A DNA stretch of 64,000 nt from Streptomyces griseoflavus (GTDB lineage Bacteria; Actinomycetota; Actinomycetes; Streptomycetales; Streptomycetaceae): NCBI RefSeq assembly GCF_014649995.1, contig NZ_BMUC01000011.1, positions 62,001 to 126,000 on the forward strand, in the 5' to 3' direction. The position numbers and the translations under genes were made by a program. This document shows positions 26,118-34,396 of this stretch, in pieces (the stretch's first letter is position 1; every line of letters begins with the position of its first letter). The notes under the pieces are model-generated. The model had not been told where the DNA came from. It saw only the letters and a list, made by a program, of their open reading frames with translations, and searched no databases.

Positions 26118-26816
26118 TCAGTGGCCGCCGCCGTGGCGCAGCCGGTCCCGGGCCTCGGTGGCGATCACGGCGGCCTGGATGCGGCGCTCCACGCCGAGCT
26201 TGGCCAGCAGGCGGGAGATGTGGTTCTTCACCGTCTTCTCGGCCAGGTACAGCCGCTGGCCGATCTGCCGGTTGGTGAGCCCCTCGCCGATCAGCGCCAG
26301 GATCTCCCGCTCCCGGTCGGTGAGCCCCGGCAGCGCGTCCGGCTGCTCCTCCTCCTTCCGCTGTCCGCCGCGCAGCCGGGCCATCAGCTTGGTGGTGGCG
26401 CTCGGGTCGAGCAGCGACTGGCCCCGGGCCACCGTGCGGACGGCCGTCACCAGGTCGGACCCGCGGATCTGCTTGAGCACGTAGCCGGAGGCGCCGGCCA
26501 TGATCGAGTCGAGCAGGGCCTCCTCGTCGTCGAACGAGGTCAGCATGAGACAGGCGAGGTCCGGCATCTGCGAGCGCAGCTCGCGGCAGACGCTGACGCC
26601 GTCCCCGTCGGGCAGCCGGACGTCGAGGACGGCGACCTGGGGGCGCAGGGCGGGGACGCGTACCAGGGCCTGTTCGGCGGTGGCGGCCTCACCGACCACG
26701 GTGATGTCCGGCTCGTCGTTCAGCAGGTCGTGCACCCCGCGCCGGACCACCTCGTGGTCGTCCAGCAGGAAGACCCGGATCGGGTTGTCGGGGCCGGGCT
26801 GCTCGCCGTCCGCCAT
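26118..26816 (-). CDS. DevR/DosR (OsdR)-type NarL-family response regulator
   Basis: 232 residues. Receiver domain: acidic pair Asp19-Asp20, phospho-acceptor Asp65 in [11 protein letters not shown], Thr93 and Lys115. LuxR-type DNA-binding domain at about 163-220; [22 protein letters not shown] and [18 protein letters not shown] are very close to mycobacterial DevR, the hypoxia/NO/CO dormancy regulator, and to OsdR of S. coelicolor. No DevS-like heme kinase is in the window, so its partner is elsewhere or it acts as an orphan. GAGGAG precedes the ATG at 26816. A matching palindrome 69 bases upstream suggests autoregulation. Target genes probably include narK and the nitroreductase gene. Confidence 0.92.
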   Translation of the reverse strand: MADGEQPGPDNPIRVFLLDDHEVVRRGVHDLLNDEPDITVVGEAATAEQALVRVPALRPQVAVLDVRLPDGDGVSVCRELRSQMPDLACLMLTSFDDEEALLDSIMAGASGYVLKQIRGSDLVTAVRTVARGQSLLDPSATTKLMARLRGGQRKEEEQPDALPGLTDREREILALIGEGLTNRQIGQRLYLAEKTVKNHISRLLAKLGVERRIQAAVIATEARDRLRHGGGH

Positions 26817-27285
26817 TGCATGCTCCTCAGTCGTCCGCGTGCGCGTTCCCCCACGATCCTTTCCTGTCCAGGGCCTGACAGCCAGGGCCGGTCGGCCCCG
26901 TTTTCCCGGTTCCGTCCCCAGGAGCACCCGTACGGGGGCCGCCGGCGGGCTCGTACGGACTGCCCCGCGTTCCCGGCGGCGCACGGAAGGCCGCTCCCCG
27001 TTCAGCCCCCGTCCGGAGAACCACTCCGGTGTGTGGGTCTCGTGAGGGAAGTCAAGTAATGTCTGGGGCAGGCGTGTTGCCGCCACACAACTGCTAAGAT
27101 CATTTCACTTTCAGTAGGCTGGCGGCGCGTCATGAACGCGTACGGGGGACAGTCTCTAAGGCCCCATCGCTGAGGAGTTGAGGCTTGGTCCCGCCCGTGG
27201 ATCCGCGCCGTCCGACGGCCGGACCCGTCTCACGGACGCGCGGTCTTCCCGTACTCCCGGCGCGATGCGACTTGAAGAGAGTCTC
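26817..27285. other. Divergent promoter region between response regulator and conservon
   Basis: 469 bases. It contains the palindrome at 26885-26898 near the regulator gene and an unusually A/T-rich patch at about 27086-27118 that is a likely promoter area for the conservon. I could not fix -35/-10 boxes with confidence. A 13-codon ATG frame at 27131 has no convincing ribosome site. Confidence 0.6.
26885..26898. promoter_or_regulatory. DevR/OsdR-like box in front of the response regulator gene
   Basis: GGGCC-GGTC-GGCCC, perfect five-base arms and a four-base centre, 69 bases upstream of the regulator start. Same layout as the boxes at 24673 and 25798; would imply autoregulation. Confidence 0.5.
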
Positions 27286-28488
27286 ATGACGTCATTGATC
27301 GAGGATCCACTGCTGTGGATCCTGCTTGTGGTGCTCGTGGCTGCGGTCTTCGCAGTGCAGCGGGCGCGGAGAACCAACCTGGCGCTCCGAAGAACGAAGA
27401 ACGACCTGGAGACGAACCTGGGCCACGCTCATGGCCGCATCGACCAGCTCCAGGGACACATATCCGCTCTGGGCGACCAGCACCGCGGTGACCTCGCGAA
27501 CGTCCGGGCGGACGCGGAGTCGTCGACCAAAGCGGTGCTGAAGTCGGCGATGGGCACACTGCAGTCGCTGTCCGAGGAACAGCAGTTGCTGCTCGACGGC
27601 CTGCTGAAGAAGTACGGCAACGACACCGAGGTGCTGGCCGACCTGATGGCGGTGGACCACACCGGCAGCCAGTTCGGCCGCCGGGCCAAGGGCATCTCGG
27701 TGCTCTGCGGCGGGTGGCTGGGCCGGCGCGAGGGCGTGGCGACGGTCTACGACGTGGCGCGCAGCGCGCAGGGCCGCATCAAGGACTTCAACCGGGTGAG
27801 CATCCACGCCCAGGTCAGCGTCGCCGTCTCCAGCAAGGCGGTGGAGCCGGTGGCGGTGGTGCTGGCGGAACTGCTGGACAACGCGACCACCTACAGCGCT
27901 CCGGGTACCCCCGTCGAGGTCAACATCCAGGCCGTGCCGACGGGCGTGTGCTTCATCGTCGACGACGCCGGTCTCGGCATGGACCAGGAGACCAAGGACC
28001 GCGCGGCGGCCCTGCTGTCGGCCGACGGCCCGGTCGACATCACCGGTCTCGGCGACCCCCCGCGATTCGGGTTCGCGGTGTGCGGCATGCTCGCAGCGCG
28101 GTACGGCTTCGCCGTCTCCGTCGGTTCGGTTTCCCCCTACGGCGGAGTGCGCGCAGTGATCCGAGTACCGGAGAGTCTCCTGGCGGCCGAGGTCGTCGCC
28201 CCCGCCGAGCCCGCGGAGCCCGCGGCGGAGAGCCAGGAGAGTGCGCCGCAGCGGCTGGCCCCGGTCCCGGTCGGGCCGTCGCACGTGGTGGGCACGACAT
28301 CCGGTGGACTGCCCAAGCGCCGTCGGCGTCAGGGACCCATTTCGGTGGTGCCGGCCTTCGAGCCCGCCATCGACGAGCAGGCGTCCGAGTCGGCCGGCGA
28401 GGTGACCGCCTCCCGACTGGGGGCGTTCGCACGCGGCACGCACCTCGGACGGACCACGAACACCACGGAAGGACCTGACCACCAGTGA
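27286..28488 (+). CDS. cvnA: Conservon sensor histidine-kinase-like protein (CvnA type)
   Basis: 400 residues. One N-terminal membrane helix (PLLWILLVVLVAAVFAVQRARR), a coiled-coil-like helix to about 110, a degenerate dimerisation/H region around DHTGSQFGRRAKGISVLCGG, then a HATPase_c domain with N-box ELLDNATTYSAPGTPVEV and G1-like DDAGLGMD. The last 100 residues are a low-complexity Pro/Ala/Ser tail. In conservons this protein is thought to sit in a membrane complex with the roadblock, DUF742 and GTPase partners, loosely like a eukaryotic receptor/G-protein set. The ATG at 27286 has GAAGAGAG upstream; one seven codons earlier is possible. Confidence 0.9.
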   Translation: MTSLIEDPLLWILLVVLVAAVFAVQRARRTNLALRRTKNDLETNLGHAHGRIDQLQGHISALGDQHRGDLANVRADAESSTKAVLKSAMGTLQSLSEEQQLLLDGLLKKYGNDTEVLADLMAVDHTGSQFGRRAKGISVLCGGWLGRREGVATVYDVARSAQGRIKDFNRVSIHAQVSVAVSSKAVEPVAVVLAELLDNATTYSAPGTPVEVNIQAVPTGVCFIVDDAGLGMDQETKDRAAALLSADGPVDITGLGDPPRFGFAVCGMLAARYGFAVSVGSVSPYGGVRAVIRVPESLLAAEVVAPAEPAEPAAESQESAPQRLAPVPVGPSHVVGTTSGGLPKRRRRQGPISVVPAFEPAIDEQASESAGEVTASRLGAFARGTHLGRTTNTTEGPDHQ

Positions 28489-28886
28489 ACACCGACCTGT
28501 CGTGGGTGCTGAACGACGTGCTCGAGGTGCGTGGAGCCCGCCACGCGGTCCTCGTCTCGGGTGACGGCCTGCTGCTGCAGCGTTCGGACGACATCTCGCG
28601 TGACGACGCGGAGACCAACGCCGCCGCGATGAGCTCCATGCAGTCCCTCAGCCGGGCGGTCGCCGGCTTCGTGGGGGCCGGGCACGGCATCTGGAAGCAG
28701 ACGCTGCTGGAGTACGACGGTGGCTGGATCTTCCTGATCGCCGCGGGGCAGGGTGCCTACCTGGCGGTGTCCGCGGCGCCGGACGTCGACATGGAGGCCA
28801 TGTCCTTCCGCATGCAGAAGACGGTGACGGCGCTGAGCAAGGCGATGAGTGTGGCGCCGCGCTCCGACAACGGTGCCGGCGCATGA
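28485..28886 (+). CDS. cvnB: Roadblock/LC7-domain protein (CvnB type)
   Basis: 133 residues forming one roadblock/LC7 fold: LSWVLNDVLEVRGARHAVLVSGDGLLLQRS, then an Ala/Ser-rich central helix and a GGWIFLIAAGQGAYLAV sheet. Such proteins resemble MglB and regulate a small Ras-like GTPase; here the partner is the CvnD-type protein two genes on. GTG start overlapping the cvnA stop (GTGA). Confidence 0.93.
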   Translation: MNTDLSWVLNDVLEVRGARHAVLVSGDGLLLQRSDDISRDDAETNAAAMSSMQSLSRAVAGFVGAGHGIWKQTLLEYDGGWIFLIAAGQGAYLAVSAAPDVDMEAMSFRMQKTVTALSKAMSVAPRSDNGAGA

Positions 28887-29257
28887 CCACGCCCGGCGAA
28901 GAGGCACCCGTCACCAGTGACTTCGTCCGCTCGTACGTCATCACCGGCGGACGGGACCTGCCCTCCTCCGAAGAGCTGGCGCTGCACACCCTGGTCACCC
29001 TGGCTCCCGGGCGGACGCTGCCGCTCGGGGCCGGCCCCGAGGTCAAGGCGATCTGGGAACTGTGCGCGGGGGGCTACCTGTCGGTCGCCGAGGTGGCGGG
29101 CCACCTCGGCCTGCCCGTGGGAGTGGCACGGCTGCTGCTCACCGATTTATCGGAACAGGGGCACCTGCTGCGCCGGGCCGAGCCGCCCCGGGCCCAGAAC
29201 GTTGACAGAGCGACCCTCGAGAAGGTTCTGAATGGACTCCAATCCCTCATCGGCTGA
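28883..29257 (+). CDS. cvnC: DUF742 protein (CvnC type)
   Basis: 124 residues with the DUF742 pattern: FVRSYVITGGRDLPS near the start, KAIWELCAGGYLSVAEVAGHLGLPVGVARLLLTDL, a winged-helix-like segment, and a short tail. The family occurs almost only in conservons; its role is unknown, though the helix-turn-helix-like middle could bind DNA or protein. ATGA overlap with cvnB; the next gene starts 26 bases inside its end. Confidence 0.92.
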   Translation: MTTPGEEAPVTSDFVRSYVITGGRDLPSSEELALHTLVTLAPGRTLPLGAGPEVKAIWELCAGGYLSVAEVAGHLGLPVGVARLLLTDLSEQGHLLRRAEPPRAQNVDRATLEKVLNGLQSLIG

Positions 29258-29834
29258 GACGGCGCAGAAGTCCATCTACGTCTCCAGCGAGGTCACCAAC
29301 GCCGCCAAGATCCTCGTCGTCGGGCACTTCGCCGTGGGCAAGACGACCCTCATCGGTTCGCTGTCGGAGATCACTCCGCTGCGCACCGAGGAGAAGATGA
29401 CCCAGGCGTCGGTCCACGTCGACGACCTCAGGGGAGTCACGGACAAGACCACCACCACGGTCGCCCTGGACTTCGGACGGCTCACCCTCAGCGACGACCT
29501 GGTGCTGTACCTGTTCGGCACCCCCGGTCAGCAGCGCTTCATGCAGCTCTGGGAGGACATGGCACGCGGTGCGCTCGGCGCGCTGCTGCTGGTCGACCCG
29601 GCGCGGCTGGAGGAGACCTTCCCGGTCATCGACCTCGTCGAGCGGTACGGCCTGGAGTACGCCATCGCCGTCAACTGCTTCGACCCCGCCGCCACGTACA
29701 GCGAGGCGGAGGTCCGCGAGGCGCTGGACCTGCTGCCGGACACACCGGTCGTCTACTGCGACGCCCGCGATCAGCAGTCGTCCGCCATGGCGCTGATCGC
29801 GCTCGTCAGGCACCTGCTCGAGCGTGCGGCCTGA
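29232..29834 (+). CDS. cvnD: Conservon small GTPase (CvnD type)
   Basis: 200 residues. P-loop GHFAVGKTT at 31-39, switch II region FGTPGQQRFMQLWEDM and a base-recognition segment VNCFDP where Ras has NKxD. It belongs to the actinobacterial Ras/Arf-like group that works with a roadblock protein as its likely activator. GAGAAGG precedes the ATG within cvnC. It ends 58 bases before the P450 gene. Confidence 0.93.
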   Translation: MDSNPSSAETAQKSIYVSSEVTNAAKILVVGHFAVGKTTLIGSLSEITPLRTEEKMTQASVHVDDLRGVTDKTTTTVALDFGRLTLSDDLVLYLFGTPGQQRFMQLWEDMARGALGALLLVDPARLEETFPVIDLVERYGLEYAIAVNCFDPAATYSEAEVREALDLLPDTPVVYCDARDQQSSAMALIALVRHLLERAA

Positions 29835-29892
29835 CCTCCCCGCGTCCCCCCGGCCCGGGGGCCCCGGCCCCCGGATCACTAAGGAAGACTTC

Positions 29893-31236
29893 ATGGATCC
29901 ACACTCCACGTCCACGGCCGCCGCCGGCAGATGCCCCATGCACGACGCCGCGTTCGCCACCGATCCCCACCAGGTCTACGACCGGTTGCGCGAGCACGCC
30001 CCGGCGGGTCCGGTCGAACTCGCCCCCGGCGTGGACGCCACCCTGGTCGTCGAACACGAGATGGCGCTGCGGGTGTTGCAGAACACGGAGCTGTTCGCCC
30101 GCGACGCCCGTCGCTGGAAGGCCCTGAACGAGGGCCGCATCGGCATGGACAGCCCGGTGCTGCCGATGATGGCGTACCGGCCCAGCTGTCTGTTCACCGA
30201 CGGCGCCGTGCACCTGCGGCTGCGCAAGGCCGTGGTGGACAGCCTGGCCAAGCTCAGCACCACGCGGATCCGGCGTGACGTCGAGCCGATAGCCGACTAC
30301 CTGATCGACCAGTTCAGCGAGCGGGGCCGGGCCGACCTGCTCGGCGACTACGCCAAGCTGCTGCCGCTGCTGCTGTTCAACAAGCTGTTCGGCTGCCCGG
30401 CGGACATCGGCGACACCGTCACCACCGCCGTGTCGGCGATCTTCGACGGCAAGGACGCGGTGCGCGCCAACGAGGAGCTCACCGCCTCCCTCATGGAGCT
30501 GATCGCGCTCAAGCGGCGCAACCCCGGCGACGACGTCACCTCCTGGCTCATCCAGCACCCCGCCGGCCTGACCGACGAGGAGCTCAAGGACCAGCTGGTA
30601 CTGCTGATGGGTGCCGGCATCGAACCCGAACGCAGCCTCATCAGCAGTTCCCTGATGCTGCTGCTGTCCGGGAGCGGCGGCAGGCAGAGCGGCATGCTGA
30701 TCGAGGAGGCGCTCGATCACGTGCTGTGGAACCAGACACCGATCGCCAACTACGCCACCCACTACCCGGTGCAGGACGTCGATCTCGGCGGACACGTGGC
30801 GGAGGCGAACACGCCGGTCGTCATCTCGTTCGCGGGCGCCAACGGCGACCCCGCGCTGGACGAGGCCCGCCGCGCGCACAGCAAGGGCGCCCACCTGGCG
30901 TGGGGTGCGGGACCGCACGCCTGCCCCGCGAAGGACCCGGCCCAGGTCATCGCGACCACCGCGATCGAGCGGCTGCTCAACGCGCTGCCCGACCTCACCC
31001 TGACCGTGGCGGAGAAGGACCTCCAGTGGCGGCCCGGGCCGTTCCACCGCGCCCTGGAGGCGCTGCCGGTGACGTTCACCCCCACACCGGCCACCCGTAC
31101 GGCGGCGGCGCTCCGCGACCGCAGTCCGTCCGGCGGCGCGCAGCCCATGCCGACGGCCGTGTCCGAGCCGGTCCGGCAGGACCCGGCGCGGAGGAAGGGG
31201 TTCTGGAGCAGCTTCCTGGACGTGTTCCGCGTCTGA
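29893..31236 (+). CDS. Cytochrome P450, CYP157-like, lacking the ExxR motif
   Basis: 447 residues. The heme-binding loop WGAGPHACPAKDP keeps the Cys ligand (Cys344) but has Pro after it. Where P450s normally have ExxR, the aligned helix reads DHVLWNQTP (275-283): Arg is replaced by Trp and Glu by His. The I-helix reads AGIEPERS, without the usual acid-Thr pair. CYP157 proteins of S. coelicolor conservons share this loss (published for CYP157C1, motif EQSLW). Catalysis is uncertain; it may be a partner of the following P450. ATG at 29893 after AAGGAAG; the longer frame to 29824 overlaps cvnD and is not family-like. A Pro/Ala-rich tail follows residue 400. Confidence 0.9.
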   Translation: MDPHSTSTAAAGRCPMHDAAFATDPHQVYDRLREHAPAGPVELAPGVDATLVVEHEMALRVLQNTELFARDARRWKALNEGRIGMDSPVLPMMAYRPSCLFTDGAVHLRLRKAVVDSLAKLSTTRIRRDVEPIADYLIDQFSERGRADLLGDYAKLLPLLLFNKLFGCPADIGDTVTTAVSAIFDGKDAVRANEELTASLMELIALKRRNPGDDVTSWLIQHPAGLTDEELKDQLVLLMGAGIEPERSLISSSLMLLLSGSGGRQSGMLIEEALDHVLWNQTPIANYATHYPVQDVDLGGHVAEANTPVVISFAGANGDPALDEARRAHSKGAHLAWGAGPHACPAKDPAQVIATTAIERLLNALPDLTLTVAEKDLQWRPGPFHRALEALPVTFTPTPATRTAAALRDRSPSGGAQPMPTAVSEPVRQDPARRKGFWSSFLDVFRV

Positions 31237-31339
31237 CCGCACTGCATGTGACAGGTGCAACACTCAACGACACATGACAGGGGTAGGTGGAAGGGTAGGT
31301 TCCGGCGGTAACGGTAGCGTTCAGCCTAAGGAGCTCCAC

Positions 31340-32605
31340 TTGACCGCCGTTGGCGACATACGCGGGTCCGTCCATGACCGGCGAGCCGTCATCTCCCTTC
31401 TCCGCCATCTGCGTTCGGCCGAAGGGCAGGCCAACCCCCTTCCCGTCTGGGAAGGGCTACGCGCCCTGGGAGACGTGGTACGCGCCCCCTGGGGCGCCTA
31501 CTTCGTCACCTCGTTCGAGGCATGCAGCCAGGTCCTGCGCAGCAGGAACTGGCTCGTGCCGGATTTCGCCTGGCAGGAACGGCAACCCGACCCGAGACGC
31601 TGGCACGAACTGGCCACGCAGGAGCTGACGGGCACCCTGTCCCGCATCAACGCCCCGACGCACACCTGCCAACGCCGCGCCCTGGGCAATCCGTTCGACC
31701 GCTCCACCCTGGAAAGCATGCGTCCCCGGATCGCCACGCTGGTCTCCGGCCTCCTGGACGACCTGGAGGAACGCCTGCGTGCCGACGGAGAGGCCGACTT
31801 CGTCCAAACCGTCGCCGAACTCCTCCCGGTCCGCACGGTGGGCGAGTGGCTCGGCATCCCGGAGGAACACCACGCGTACATCCTGGACTTCGCCCACCGG
31901 CAGGCCTACGCCCAGGAACTGCTGCCCACCAAGGAGGAACTGGCGCAGGCGGGCCGGGCCACGCTGGAGATGCGGGAGTTCTTCGGTGAGCTGATCCGTC
32001 ACCGGCGGGCACACCCCGGCAACGATGTCCTCACCGGCTGGATCCACTACTGGGACGCCCAGTACCCGCACGACCCCGCCGCCGCGGCACGGGTGATCTA
32101 CCACCTGACGATGTTCATCACCATCGCCTCGCTGGAGACCAGCGCGGTGCTGCTGGCCAACGCGGTGCGGTTCGCCACCGGGGAACCGGCCCGCGCGGAC
32201 TGGCTCCGGGACCACCCCGAACACATCGAGGACCTCGTGGAGGAAACCCTCCGCTACGACCCCCCGGTGTGGCTCAACTCCCATGTGGCCGCCGACGACA
32301 CGATCCTCGCCGGCACCCCGCTCGCCAAGGACACGACCGTCCACATCCTCTACGGTTCGGCGGCCCACGACCCCCGCCGCAACCCGGACCCGCACGTCTT
32401 CGACGTCCTGCGCGCGGGCGGCCACATCACCTTCGGCAGCGGCCCCCACTACTGCCTCGGCGCGGCCCTCGCGCGCTTCGAGGCGCGCGAGATGATCGCC
32501 CAGGTGCTCGAACGCTTCCCCACCCTCCGGCCCGTCGGTGCCCCCTCCTACGACAACTCCCGGCTCGTCTTCCGCCGCATCACCTCACTGAAAGTAACGA
32601 CATGA
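31340..32605 (+). CDS. Cytochrome P450, CYP154-like
   Basis: 421 residues from a TTG start with AAGGAG six bases upstream; an in-frame ATG at 31274 lacks a ribosome site. Canonical P450 marks are present: I-helix ASLET (263-267, Ser in place of the usual Gly), ExxR in EETLRYDPPVW (Glu302, Arg305) and heme loop FGSGPHYCLG with Cys372. CYP154 members hydroxylate steroids, polyketides and similar molecules with ferredoxin electrons, and characteristically follow a CYP157 in conservons. No ferredoxin gene is adjacent. Its stop overlaps the next start (ATGA). Confidence 0.92.
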   Translation: MTAVGDIRGSVHDRRAVISLLRHLRSAEGQANPLPVWEGLRALGDVVRAPWGAYFVTSFEACSQVLRSRNWLVPDFAWQERQPDPRRWHELATQELTGTLSRINAPTHTCQRRALGNPFDRSTLESMRPRIATLVSGLLDDLEERLRADGEADFVQTVAELLPVRTVGEWLGIPEEHHAYILDFAHRQAYAQELLPTKEELAQAGRATLEMREFFGELIRHRRAHPGNDVLTGWIHYWDAQYPHDPAAAARVIYHLTMFITIASLETSAVLLANAVRFATGEPARADWLRDHPEHIEDLVEETLRYDPPVWLNSHVAADDTILAGTPLAKDTTVHILYGSAAHDPRRNPDPHVFDVLRAGGHITFGSGPHYCLGAALARFEAREMIAQVLERFPTLRPVGAPSYDNSRLVFRRITSLKVTT

Positions 32606-33393
32606 ACGCCCAGCCGCTCGCCGGCCTCCCCGTCGACCGCATACTCAAGACCCTGCGCACCTACCGGCAGGGTCCTCTGCTCACCGTCGAACTGAACCTT
32701 CCGGAGGAGGGCAACGCTGTCGGCGACGCCATGCTGGACGACCTCCTCACCGTCCTCGACGACCAGGATCCCGCGGTCCGCGTCCTGGTACTGGCCGCCG
32801 CGGGGGAGGAGTTCTGCCTCGGCGGTGACCGCCGCGAGTTCCCCCGGCACCTCGACGACGACCCCGGCGGCGGTGGCATCCGCGTCTCCGGCGCGAAGGC
32901 GCTGCGGGTGTGCGAGGCGCTCACCACCAACGCGGCCGTCACCATCGCCCGCGTCCAGGGCAGGGCCGTCGGCGCCGGGGTCGGCCTCGCGCTCGCCTGC
33001 GATCTGCGCGTGGGCGTCGACACCGCCACCTTCCGTCTGCCGGAGCTCGCCCTGGGGGTGCCACCCGCCTGGGGCGGGCTGCTCCCCCGGCTGATCAGCG
33101 AGGTGGGGGTCGCCCGCGTCCGCGAACTGATCCTCACCGCACGGGTCTTCGACGCCCAGGAGGCCCTCGGTCTGTCGGTCCTGCACAAGGTCGTGCCGCA
33201 CGACGCGCTGGACGCCGCCGTCATGGCCTGGGCCAGGCCCGTGATGCGACGGCCGGCCTCCGCCGTGCGGGTCACCAAGGCCATGCTCAACTCCCTCGCC
33301 GCCCCCACCCGTCTCGCCGACGTCTCGGTGTTCGATCCCGAACTCCTGACGGCGATCCTCACCGAGCAGCGCCACACCGGCACGGCACGCTGA
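32602..33393 (+). CDS. Enoyl-CoA hydratase/isomerase (crotonase) family protein
   Basis: 263 residues. Crotonase oxyanion-hole segments [13 protein letters not shown] and [20 protein letters not shown] are present, followed by [19 protein letters not shown] where hydratases usually have PGxGG; the altered turn (PPAWGG) and lack of an obvious second catalytic Glu make the exact reaction unclear. It starts inside the stop codon of the CYP154 gene, so it is translated as part of the conservon operon. A role in handling an acyl-CoA made or modified by the P450s is possible. Its stop falls in a tandem repeat. Confidence 0.88.
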   Translation: MNAQPLAGLPVDRILKTLRTYRQGPLLTVELNLPEEGNAVGDAMLDDLLTVLDDQDPAVRVLVLAAAGEEFCLGGDRREFPRHLDDDPGGGGIRVSGAKALRVCEALTTNAAVTIARVQGRAVGAGVGLALACDLRVGVDTATFRLPELALGVPPAWGGLLPRLISEVGVARVRELILTARVFDAQEALGLSVLHKVVPHDALDAAVMAWARPVMRRPASAVRVTKAMLNSLAAPTRLADVSVFDPELLTAILTEQRHTGTAR

Positions 33394-33438
33394 CCATCGG
33401 CACGCTGACCGCCGGCACGCTGACCGCCGGTACGCCAC
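33385..33438. repeat. 15-base tandem repeat across the crotonase stop codon
   Basis: Unit GCACGCTGACCGCCG, about 3.6 copies at 33385, 33400, 33415 and a partial one at 33430 (first copy differs at two bases). The period is a multiple of three, so each full copy brings TGA into the crotonase frame: three in-frame stop codons in a row, at 33391, 33406 and 33421. Confidence 0.85.
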
Positions 33439-33559
33439 GCGCCGGGGGACGCGTGGCGGTCGGCACGGCCCGACGGTCACGCTGTGCCGTCTGCGAGAAT
33501 GGCGGCGGATCACGGCGCCGCGGTGTGCGGCGCTCGCCGCCCGACTGGAGCACGCACCG

Positions 33560-34396
33560 GTGTCGTCACAGCACGAAGTCCCCCTCCCCTCCCCCGGGAA
33601 CCGGGAGGAGCTGCGGGCCGACTGCGCCGCCTGCTTCGGCCTGTGCTGCGTCGCCCTGCCCTTCGCCCGCTCCGCCGACTTCGCCGTCACCAAGCCCGCC
33701 GGACAGCCCTGCTCCCACCTCCGGACGGATTTCCGCTGCGGCGTCCACGAGCGGCTGCGCGACGAGGGCTACGCCGGATGCACCGTCTTCGACTGCTTCG
33801 GCGCCGGACAGAAGGTGTCCCAGGTCACCTTCGGCGGCACCTCCTGGCGTGAGGCGCCTCAGACGGCACGCGCCATGGTCGAGGTCTTCCCCGTCGTGCG
33901 GCAGTTGCACGAGCTGCTCTGGTACATCGGCGAAGCCCTCGGCCTCGCTCCCGCCCGCCCCGTCCACGGGGATCTGCGGCGTGCGCGGGACCGGATCGAC
34001 GGCCTGACCCGCGGCAGCGCCGAGTCGATCGCGGGCCTCGACGTGAACGCGCTGCGCGGTGAGGTCAACGCACTGCTGCTGCGGGCCGGCGAGCTCGCCC
34101 GGGCCCACGTCCCGGGCCGCAGGAAGAACCACCGGGGAGCCGATCTCGTCGGCGCGAAACTGGCGGGCGCCGGTCTGCGGGGGGCCAGCCTGCGCGGCGC
34201 CCTGCTCGTCGCCGCCGACCTCAGCGGGGCGGACCTGCGGGACGCCGATCTGATCGGGGCCGACCTGCGCGGCGCCGACCTCAGCGGCGCCGACCTCACC
34301 GGTGCCCTCTTCCTCACCCAGGCGCAGCTGAACTCCGCGCGGGGTGACGCGGCCACCGTGCTGCCGCCCGCGCTCAGCCGCCCCGCCCACTGGTGA
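33560..34396 (+). CDS. Cys-rich N-terminal domain with C-terminal pentapeptide repeats
   Basis: 278 residues from a GTG with GGAG upstream. Residues 1-75 hold a dense Cys set ([34 protein letters not shown]) like the zinc or iron-binding YkgJ type. A helical middle follows ([16 protein letters not shown]). Residues about 195-250 are pentapeptide repeats of A(D/S)LxG type ([18 protein letters not shown]), which fold as a right-handed beta-helix. The function is unknown; a protein-protein or DNA-mimic role is possible. Its last 23 bases overlap the convergent gene that ends at 34374. Confidence 0.88.
   Translation: MSSQHEVPLPSPGNREELRADCAACFGLCCVALPFARSADFAVTKPAGQPCSHLRTDFRCGVHERLRDEGYAGCTVFDCFGAGQKVSQVTFGGTSWREAPQTARAMVEVFPVVRQLHELLWYIGEALGLAPARPVHGDLRRARDRIDGLTRGSAESIAGLDVNALRGEVNALLLRAGELARAHVPGRRKNHRGADLVGAKLAGAGLRGASLRGALLVAADLSGADLRDADLIGADLRGADLSGADLTGALFLTQAQLNSARGDAATVLPPALSRPAHW

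Noticed and set aside
27131-27172. Thirteen-codon upstream frame before the conservon (MNAYGGQSL...)
   Set aside because: No ribosome site and no sign of conservation; too short to support.
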